The translations under genes and the position numbers were made by a program. A model generated the notes under the pieces. It ran no database searches and was not told the DNA's origin. It saw nothing but the letters and a program-made list of their open reading frames with translations. Shown piece by piece: positions 1-4,915 of a stretch of DNA of 6,381 bases. The stretch's first letter is position 1. The number at the start of each line of letters is the position of its first letter. Location of the stretch: the NCBI GenBank assembly GCA_008081175.1, contig VMCW01000166.1, positions 1 to 6,381 on the forward strand. Reading direction: 5' to 3'. This stretch comes from Flavobacteriaceae bacterium. GTDB lineage: Bacteria; Bacteroidota; Bacteroidia; Flavobacteriales; Flavobacteriaceae.

Positions 1-515
1 TGACTACTGTCTATCATATTACTATCCCATAAACGATGTAGATTTGAACGCCCTCCAAACCATTTAATAGAGACAGCATTTCCCCCTTTGTCTTCCCTTT
101 TTCCCAAGTGCAATGGCTGGTGTAAATCTCCTATGAGATGAACCAATAACTTCAAATGAAATTGCCTGTTCTCTTTACTTGCATTTTTATTTTTTAAAAC
201 AAGAATGCATTTTTCAATTGCCTGAACAATATCTCCTTCAGGGTTCTTCTCACTTGCCTCGTAAGATTCTTCAAGATTTAAATTGGCGTAATGCCAAGGG
301 CTGTATGACTTGTAGCGATCATCTGACTTAATATCGTCTGCATAGTTTGACACATAGGCCAGTGAAGCTCCATCAAGTAATTTATGAATTGCTCTAGAGG
401 TTTTTTTAGAGATGTGTTGTGAAGCTACTTCTCCAACTACCCTATGACCAGTAGCACCCCAATCAACCGAAGTGTTTAAAAAATTGAATACGCAAATAGT
501 GATTAAAAAATACAT
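1..515 (-). CDS. S1/P1-type zinc-dependent nuclease, secreted (partial, 3' end outside window)
   Basis: This is the N-terminal 171 residues of an S1/P1 nuclease, a family that uses three zinc ions to cut single-stranded DNA and RNA (some members also have phosphodiesterase or 3'-nucleotidase activity). A hydrophobic segment (residues 3-13) is followed by the mature-type start DWGATGHR. All nine family zinc ligands appear to be present: W19, H24, D60 or D61, H75 (in PWHYAN), H126 and D130 (in HLIGDLHQPLH), H136, and H160 and D164 (in NLHRLWD). The enzyme is therefore probably active and acts in the periplasm or outside the cell. Family members are about 260 residues, so roughly a third is missing beyond the left edge. 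The start is uncertain. The ATG at 515 is the only ATG before the mature domain, but it gives a signal peptide without N-terminal basic residues. The same frame stays open upstream to a stop at 558-560 and encodes a K-R-R stretch there. It is transcribed divergently from the DUF5916 gene. Confidence 0.9.
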   Translation of the reverse strand, partial: MYFLITICVFNFLNTSVDWGATGHRVVGEVASQHISKKTSRAIHKLLDGASLAYVSNYADDIKSDDRYKSYSPWHYANLNLEESYEASEKNPEGDIVQAIEKCILVLKNKNASKENRQFHLKLLVHLIGDLHQPLHLGKREDKGGNAVSIKWFGGRSNLHRLWDSNMIDSS

Positions 516-611
516 AGAAAATACAGTTCTTCGTTTTGAAGTAAAATTAAACCTTATTTAAAAAAAACAGTCTTAGTAAAGATTACTATTTTTGAACATC
601 AAAAAAACAAA
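516..611. promoter_or_regulatory. Divergent intergenic region between nuclease and DUF5916 genes
   Basis: This A+T-rich gap of 96 bases separates two divergent genes and must hold both promoters. On the plus strand TATTTTTG (587-594) fits the -7 consensus. On the minus strand the best candidate is TAATTTTA (549 down to 542), which misses the last base of TAnnTTTG. I saw no RNA gene, no convincing inverted repeat and no additional small gene. Confidence 0.5.
587..594 (+). promoter_or_regulatory. Putative Bacteroidota -7 promoter element (TATTTTTG) for the DUF5916 operon
   Basis: TATTTTTG is an exact match to TAnnTTTG, the -7 box used by the primary sigma factor of Bacteroidota. It ends 17 bases before the TTG start at 612, which would give a leader of only about 10 bases. 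No TTTG-like -33 box is seen at the expected distance upstream (the region is a run of A), so the call rests on one element in A+T-rich DNA. Confidence 0.4.
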
Positions 612-2828
612 TTGCTAAAAAACATTTACAAAAAGGCACTACTGTTTGTTGCTACTCTGTGTTCTTTCATTATAATTGGTCAAGAAAAAGAGAAAGAATT
701 TCTTGTTGTTTCTACCCAAGAAAGCATCAAAATTGATGGTGTTGGAGATGAAATGGCATGGACTAAAAGCCAGTGGCAATCTGATTTTTGGATGTGGAGG
801 CCCTCAGACAGTATTCAAGCACAAAAACAAACACGTTTTAAAATTGTCAGAGACGAACAAAACCTATATATACTGATTGAATCTGACATCAACGGCACTA
901 ACTTTACAACACCTAACTTAAAGCGAGACTTTAGCACCTTTGGAAGTGATTATATAACCCTGCTTTTTGATACATTTAGCGATGGAACCAATGCCTTTTC
1001 TTTCGCAACCAATCCGCTGGGTTTAAAAGCTGATGGGCTTATTTCTGGTGGTAATCAAAATTACAGATCCGATCGAAATTACGCTTGGGACACCAAATGG
1101 AATGTCGAAACTACCGTAACCGATAGGACTTATACGGCAGAAATTAAGATTCCATTTGCTGCCTTTTTTTACGACAATACACAAACTTCCTGGCGCTTTA
1201 ACATATACAGAAGAAACACCCAGGGAAACGAACACAGCATTTGGATTAGAACGCCACAAAATCAAACGATAGGAAACCTAGGGTTTATGGGTAAAATGGT
1301 TTTTGAAACCCCTCTTAAAAAAGCAAGAACGCCCATTTCTTTGATTCCATATGTCAGTGGAGCTTCTCAAGAAAACTTTGTAGAAGGAATAAGTTCACAA
1401 AATAGTTCCATTGGTGGAGATGCAAAGATTCCAATTGGAAACGCATTAAACCTCGACCTGACCTTCAATCCTGATTTTTCTCAAGTAGAAGTTGACGATC
1501 AGGTGGTAAACCTAACACGATTTGCTATCTCCCTACCCGAAAAACGTCAATTTTTTACTCAGAATGATGACCTTTTCAAGGATTTTGGTGCAAATAGAGA
1601 TGTGATTCCCTTTTTCTCAAGAAGAATAGGTGTAGCAACAGATTTGGACGGAAACACCATTGAAAACAAAATAATTGCTGGTGCACGTCTCAGTGGAAAA
1701 TTAAACTCTAATTTACGTCTCGGATTTCTCAATGTACTCACAGATGCTGATGTGAAAAACGAAATTCCTTCGAACCTGAATACCGTGTTTACCCTTCGAC
1801 AAAAAGTATTCGATCGTTCCAACATCAGTTTTTTCTTTATTGACCGAAGAACTACAGAAGAGTACGATTTCATTGATAACCAAGAGCGCAAAAATAGTGT
1901 TACTGGCATCGAATATAATCTTGCCTCACCAGATAGTAAATGGATAGGGCGTGCTTTTTTCCATAAATCTTTTACCGAAGGATTGAATGAGGACGATCAA
2001 ATTGTAGGTATGCGTTTAGAACGCAACACCTTGCGCCACAGAGCCTCTATGGAGTTCATTCATGGTGGAGAAGATTTTCGATCTGATTTGGGTTTTTTTA
2101 GAAGAACAGGCTTTTTAAAATTAGGCCCCGAGTACACTTTTCGTATTTATCCAAAAAATCCAAATGTAAATAGCTACAATTTTACCCAGCGAAGCTTTTT
2201 AGTCTTCAATCCAGCTATCGATTACAAATTGACAGACAGATGGTTTATTTCTTCTATCAGAAAAAACTATCTCAACAATACCAACCTAGCTCTTCAGTTC
2301 ACCAACAGATACGAATACCTTACAACAGGTTTTGACCCAACCCGAAGTGAAAACGGTGTATCACTGCCATCAGACTCAAGCTATTTGTTCTCTGACCTTG
2401 AACTCTCCTATCGCTCTGATCAGAGAAAAAGATTCAATTTTGATTCAAAAATTTCCTATGGTTCCTTTTATAACGGAACAAAATTTACTTTGGAAAATGA
2501 AATTAATTGGAGAAAACAACCCATTGTCAATGCAAGTATGATCGTCAATTTTAATGCGATAAAACTTCCAAAGCCCTATGCTTCTAAAAACATTTGGCTG
2601 GTAAGCCCCAAGATTGATTTCACTTTTACAAAAACACTGACCTGGACCACTTTTGTTCAATACAATACTCAAGGAGAAAACCTAGGTGTAAACTCGAGAC
2701 TTCAATGGCGTTTTGCTCCGCTTTCCGATTTATTTTTGGTCTATAACGATAATTACATCAGTACAGACAATTTCTCACCAAGATATCGTAGTTTTAACCT
2801 CAAATTCACGTACTGGTTAAATATTTAA
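612..2828 (+). CDS. DUF5916 outer-membrane protein with N-terminal CBM9-like domain
   Basis: This 738-residue exported protein has the layout of the DUF5916 family, often annotated as 'carbohydrate binding family 9 domain-containing protein'. Residues 1-23 form a signal peptide: basic K3, K7 and K8, a hydrophobic core at 9-22, and probable cleavage before Q24. Residues about 35-230 resemble the CBM9-like fold (IKIDGVGDEMAW at 39-50; NLYILIE at 84-90). From about 240 onward the sequence is rich in alternating, aromatic beta-strands, as expected for an outer-membrane barrel. It contains the family hallmarks LPEKRQFF (308-315), DLF (320-322) and FFSRRIG (334-340). No catalytic function is established for this family, and a role in binding or transport of glycans or other envelope ligands is only inference. 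The start is TTG at 612: no in-frame ATG lies nearby, and this codon gives a textbook signal peptide. A DUF4369 lipoprotein gene follows after 2 bases, so the two are probably one operon. Confidence 0.88.
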   Translation: MLKNIYKKALLFVATLCSFIIIGQEKEKEFLVVSTQESIKIDGVGDEMAWTKSQWQSDFWMWRPSDSIQAQKQTRFKIVRDEQNLYILIESDINGTNFTTPNLKRDFSTFGSDYITLLFDTFSDGTNAFSFATNPLGLKADGLISGGNQNYRSDRNYAWDTKWNVETTVTDRTYTAEIKIPFAAFFYDNTQTSWRFNIYRRNTQGNEHSIWIRTPQNQTIGNLGFMGKMVFETPLKKARTPISLIPYVSGASQENFVEGISSQNSSIGGDAKIPIGNALNLDLTFNPDFSQVEVDDQVVNLTRFAISLPEKRQFFTQNDDLFKDFGANRDVIPFFSRRIGVATDLDGNTIENKIIAGARLSGKLNSNLRLGFLNVLTDADVKNEIPSNLNTVFTLRQKVFDRSNISFFFIDRRTTEEYDFIDNQERKNSVTGIEYNLASPDSKWIGRAFFHKSFTEGLNEDDQIVGMRLERNTLRHRASMEFIHGGEDFRSDLGFFRRTGFLKLGPEYTFRIYPKNPNVNSYNFTQRSFLVFNPAIDYKLTDRWFISSIRKNYLNNTNLALQFTNRYEYLTTGFDPTRSENGVSLPSDSSYLFSDLELSYRSDQRKRFNFDSKISYGSFYNGTKFTLENEINWRKQPIVNASMIVNFNAIKLPKPYASKNIWLVSPKIDFTFTKTLTWTTFVQYNTQGENLGVNSRLQWRFAPLSDLFLVYNDNYISTDNFSPRYRSFNLKFTYWLNI

Positions 2829-2830
2829 TA

Positions 2831-3568
2831 ATGATACGATATCGATTTACTCTATCCTTTCTCATGATGAGTTTAGTGTTCTTGTCCTGTACTAACAATG
2901 CTAAAAACAAGGAAGGTAACTTCATGACAGTAAAAGGAACAGTGGAAGGACTGAGAAAAGGAACCCTTTATTTACAAAAGATTAAGGACACTGTTTTGGT
3001 CAACGTAGATTCTACTTTAGTCTCAGGAATGCCCTCCTTTGAATTTCAAACTCCCATAGAAACAGCCGAAGTATTTTATCTTTACTTAGACAAAGAGGAT
3101 GGTGACAGTCTAAATGATCGCATCTTATTTTTTGGTGAAAAAGGAACGATTGAAATTAACACACTTTTAAAAACTTTTGAGAGTAGTGCGAAAATTACAG
3201 GATCAAAAAATCAAGAGTTACTTCAAGAATACCAGTCTTTTAGCAGAAAATTTAATGATCAAAATCTACAATTAGTAAAAGAAATGTATTTGGCTCAAGC
3301 AAAAGGAAACATTCAAAAAGGAGACAGCTTGCAACAAAAAATTGATAACCTGCTGAAAAGAAGGTATCTCTACACCATTAACTTTGCTGCTCAAAATACT
3401 GATCAAAATATTGCACCTTACTTAGCGCTGACACAGGTTTTTGACGCTAATTTATCTTTACTGGACTCCATTGCAGTTCGAATGACTCCACAAGTGAGTA
3501 ATTCAAAATACGGAAAAGAGTTTTTAAACTACTTAGAAAAAAGAAGAGCAAACGAAAGAAAAAATTAA
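2831..3568 (+). CDS. DUF4369 domain-containing lipoprotein without a thioredoxin domain
   Basis: This 245-residue protein begins with a lipoprotein signal peptide: R3 and R5, a hydrophobic core at 6-18, and lipobox F-L-S-C with C20 as the acylated cysteine. The tail after C20 (TNNAKNKEG) lacks the acidic residues of known Bacteroidota surface-export signals, so a periplasm-facing anchor is more likely (inference). Residues about 32-125 look like DUF4369, a beta-rich domain: TVKGTVEGLRKGTLYL, then strands ending near KITGS. Residues about 125-243 are helical and charged, with SKYGKEFLNYLE at 225-236. In many relatives this same arrangement continues into a TlpA/AhpC-type thioredoxin domain. 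Here the protein stops where that domain would start, and no CxxC motif is present, so no disulfide chemistry is expected. It starts 2 bases after the DUF5916 stop with no Shine-Dalgarno sequence, which suggests co-transcription and perhaps partnership with the barrel protein. Its stop overlaps that of the convergent 88-aa gene. Confidence 0.85.
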   Translation: MIRYRFTLSFLMMSLVFLSCTNNAKNKEGNFMTVKGTVEGLRKGTLYLQKIKDTVLVNVDSTLVSGMPSFEFQTPIETAEVFYLYLDKEDGDSLNDRILFFGEKGTIEINTLLKTFESSAKITGSKNQELLQEYQSFSRKFNDQNLQLVKEMYLAQAKGNIQKGDSLQQKIDNLLKRRYLYTINFAAQNTDQNIAPYLALTQVFDANLSLLDSIAVRMTPQVSNSKYGKEFLNYLEKRRANERKN

Positions 3569-3831
3569 AGAGCTGCGGATTTTTTTAGTAAAGAAGTAAG
3601 CAATTTTTTTCGCTCGGATTCGATAGCTTTAAATTGCTTCTTTTTATCCTCACCTTTTACAGCATTTATTTTTACCATCAAGTCGTCAAATACTTGAATG
3701 GCCTCATCAATTAATTTTTCACTTTTGTTCAGATCTCCCTCTGGATGAGAAAGCTCCCAAAGATAAATTTCCTCGATAAGAAATCCGATATCATTGTTGA
3801 TTTCCTTTTTCAGAAGTTTGACACTAGGCAT
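3565..3831 (-). CDS. Small conserved flavobacterial protein of unknown function (88 aa)
   Basis: This 88-residue cytoplasmic-looking protein has no signal peptide, membrane segment or cysteine. It is strongly helical and charged. An N-terminal segment with hydrophobic and acidic residues (DIGFLIEEIYLWEL, 14-27) is followed by two likely amphipathic helices (about 36-58 and 61-86), the last ending in a lysine-rich KKLLTSLLKKSAAL. The pattern resembles small uncharacterised proteins that I recall as common in Flavobacteriaceae; this is recall, not a search. The ATG at 3831 follows an A-rich stretch without a Shine-Dalgarno sequence. It lies 63 bases downstream of the QueD-like gene on the same strand and is probably the last gene of that unit, unless the gap holds its own promoter. 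Its stop shares TTAA with the stop of the opposing lipoprotein gene. A function cannot be assigned. Confidence 0.78.
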   Translation of the reverse strand: MPSVKLLKKEINNDIGFLIEEIYLWELSHPEGDLNKSEKLIDEAIQVFDDLMVKINAVKGEDKKKQFKAIESERKKLLTSLLKKSAAL

Positions 3832-3856
3832 AAAATTTTTTTTATAATGAATATAC

Positions 3857-3872
3857 TCAAATTTTTATTTGA
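3857..3872. repeat. Short A+T-rich inverted repeat in the gap between the QueD-like and 88-aa genes
   Basis: TCAAAT (3857-3862), a TTTT loop and ATTTGA (3867-3872) form a perfect 6-bp stem, with two more possible pairs beyond one mismatch. It lies in the 63-base gap after the QueD-like stop. On the minus strand no U-run follows, so it is at best a weak terminator, a processing site or an mRNA-end stabiliser. The composition makes a chance occurrence quite possible. Confidence 0.3.
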
Positions 3873-3894
3873 ATACAAAAAAGAGAATTTATTT

Positions 3895-4302
3895 TTAATC
3901 CGAATAGCTCACGTAGTTCCTAGGAGTTTCAAAAAGGGTCACCTTTAGATGATGATTCGAATCTAAATGAGGTCGTAACAACTGGTGAATAACAACAACT
4001 ATATTTTCTGCCGTCGGTATACGATCAAAAAACTCCGGCACTTCTTCGTTAAGATTTTTATGATCCATTCGGTCTTCTACCTCTACTTTTATAAGGTCCT
4101 TTAAGACTTTCATGTCAATTACATATCCCGTTTCAGGATCTATTGCACCGGTTACATGCACAATCAATTCATAATTATGGCCGTGGTAATGTGGATTTGA
4201 ACACTTTCCGAAGATTTCTTGATTTTTTTCATCTGTCCAGTCTTTTCGATACAATCGATGTGCGGCATTAAAGTGTGCTTTTCTACTGACGGTAACCTTC
4301 AT
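3895..4302 (-). CDS. queD: 6-carboxytetrahydropterin synthase / 6-pyruvoyl-tetrahydropterin synthase family protein (QueD-like)
   Basis: This 135-residue protein belongs to the COG0720 T-fold family. QueD members convert 7,8-dihydroneopterin triphosphate to 6-carboxytetrahydropterin in queuosine (7-deazaguanine) synthesis; PTPS members make 6-pyruvoyl-tetrahydropterin for biopterin. Visible residues are zinc ligands H15 (FNAAHRL), H40 and H42 (HGHNY), catalytic C34, the D80-H81 pair in MDHKNLN, T97 in PTAEN and substrate-anchoring E125 in LFETPRN. Length is normal. The C-x5-HGH spacing is that of eukaryotic PTPS, whereas E. coli QueD has C-x3-HGH, so the exact product is uncertain and the symbol is provisional. 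No folE, queC or queE gene lies in the window. The ATG overlaps the idi stop as ATGA, which indicates translational coupling in one operon. Confidence 0.88.
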   Translation of the reverse strand: MKVTVSRKAHFNAAHRLYRKDWTDEKNQEIFGKCSNPHYHGHNYELIVHVTGAIDPETGYVIDMKVLKDLIKVEVEDRMDHKNLNEEVPEFFDRIPTAENIVVVIHQLLRPHLDSNHHLKVTLFETPRNYVSYSD

Positions 4303-4823
4303 GTTGTAGCTATTATATGGGCATAAAATCGGTTAAAAATAATCTTAAACCAAGCAGTATAGGCTTGAGGATTCTGTTTGATGTCCTCAGCAATAGCCTC
4401 TAAACTCATCCATTTCCAATCGGCCACCTCTTCTGAATTCAATACAGGGCTTTGATCAAAAGTACCCAATAGCACGTGATCCAACTCATGCTCGGTCAAT
4501 CCGTTATCAAAAGGGGCTTTGTAAATAAAATGAAATAAAGCTTGAAGAGGAACGGAAAAACCCATTTCTTCTTTCAGCCTTCGTTGGCCCGCATCGAGAG
4601 TATCTTCTCCCTCACGTTGATGACTACAACAGGTGTTCGTCCACAAGCCAGGAGAATGGTATTTGTGCAAGGCTCTTTTTTGAAGCATCAATTCACCCTT
4701 TTTGTTTAGAATAAAGACAGAGAAAGCACGGTGTAAAACTGCTTTTTCATGGGCTTCCATTTTTGGCATTGTACCAATGGGGTTGTCGAATTGATCGACT
4801 AGAACTACTTTTTCCTCTTTCAT
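4299..4823 (-). CDS. idi: Isopentenyl-diphosphate delta-isomerase, type 1 (Nudix fold)
   Basis: Idi interconverts isopentenyl diphosphate and dimethylallyl diphosphate, the two C5 isoprenoid building blocks, in the cytoplasm. From the chosen start the protein has 174 residues. Metal-binding histidines lie in AHEKAVLHRAFS (H25 and H31). The signature WTNTCCSHQ carries catalytic C66 and H68. GLTEHELDH supplies acidic E111 and E113, aligned with the metal-binding and catalytic glutamates of E. coli Idi. A degenerate Nudix helix (RRLKEEMGF) follows the cysteine motif. The start at 4823 (MKEEKVVLVDQ) fits the usual N-terminus of the family. An upstream in-frame ATG at 4841 would add six residues, but it lies before the putative -7 promoter box at 4830-4837, so I prefer the shorter form. 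Type 1 Idi is expected in flavobacteria that use the mevalonate pathway, where it is needed; no mevalonate genes are in the window. The stop overlaps the next gene's ATG, and prfC is divergent. Confidence 0.95.
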   Translation of the reverse strand: MKEEKVVLVDQFDNPIGTMPKMEAHEKAVLHRAFSVFILNKKGELMLQKRALHKYHSPGLWTNTCCSHQREGEDTLDAGQRRLKEEMGFSVPLQALFHFIYKAPFDNGLTEHELDHVLLGTFDQSPVLNSEEVADWKWMSLEAIAEDIKQNPQAYTAWFKIIFNRFYAHIIATT

Positions 4824-4829
4824 GCAATT

Positions 4830-4837
4830 CAAAAGTA
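4830..4837 (-). promoter_or_regulatory. idi: Putative -7 promoter element (TACTTTTG) for the idi operon
   Basis: Read on the minus strand, TACTTTTG matches TAnnTTTG exactly and ends 6 bases before the ATG at 4823. Transcription would then begin at or just next to the start codon, giving a leaderless or nearly leaderless mRNA. A TTTTTG (4855 down to 4850) lies upstream but only 12 bases away, shorter than the usual -33/-7 spacing. The element argues against the ATG at 4841 as start. Confidence 0.4.
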
Positions 4838-4893
4838 CCATATTTTTATCAAAAACCTGTTCTAGTTCCTTTCGCTTAGGAAATTATTTGTAA

Positions 4894-4901
4894 TACTTTT
4901 G
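4894..4901 (+). promoter_or_regulatory. prfC: Putative -7 promoter element (TACTTTTG) for prfC
   Basis: TACTTTTG matches the Bacteroidota -7 consensus TAnnTTTG and ends 14 bases before the prfC ATG at 4916, which would give a leader of under 10 bases. A weak -33-like TTTCG (4870-4874) is 19 bases upstream, a suitable distance. The same 8-mer faces the other way in front of idi. Confidence 0.48.
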
Positions 4902-4915
4902 TCGAAAGTTCAATT

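Noticed and set aside
516..560. Possible twin-arginine signal (SKRRTVF) for the nuclease
   Set aside because: The residues after RR do not fit the Tat consensus (V where F is expected), and the region lies upstream of the only available ATG.
1559..1909. A 116-codon open frame on the minus strand inside the DUF5916 gene
   Set aside because: It is fully antisense to a gene with clear family motifs, has no recognisable domain and no promoter. Its residue content is that of a reverse reading of the barrel gene.
2837..2844. Palindrome CGATATCG at the start of the lipoprotein gene
   Set aside because: It is a single 8-base palindrome inside coding sequence, with no partner sites or other operator-like context.
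4866..4882. Inverted repeat TTCCT/AGGAA in the idi-prfC gap
   Set aside because: The stem is only 5 bp with a 7-base loop and no U-run. It overlaps the expected promoter area and is probably chance.
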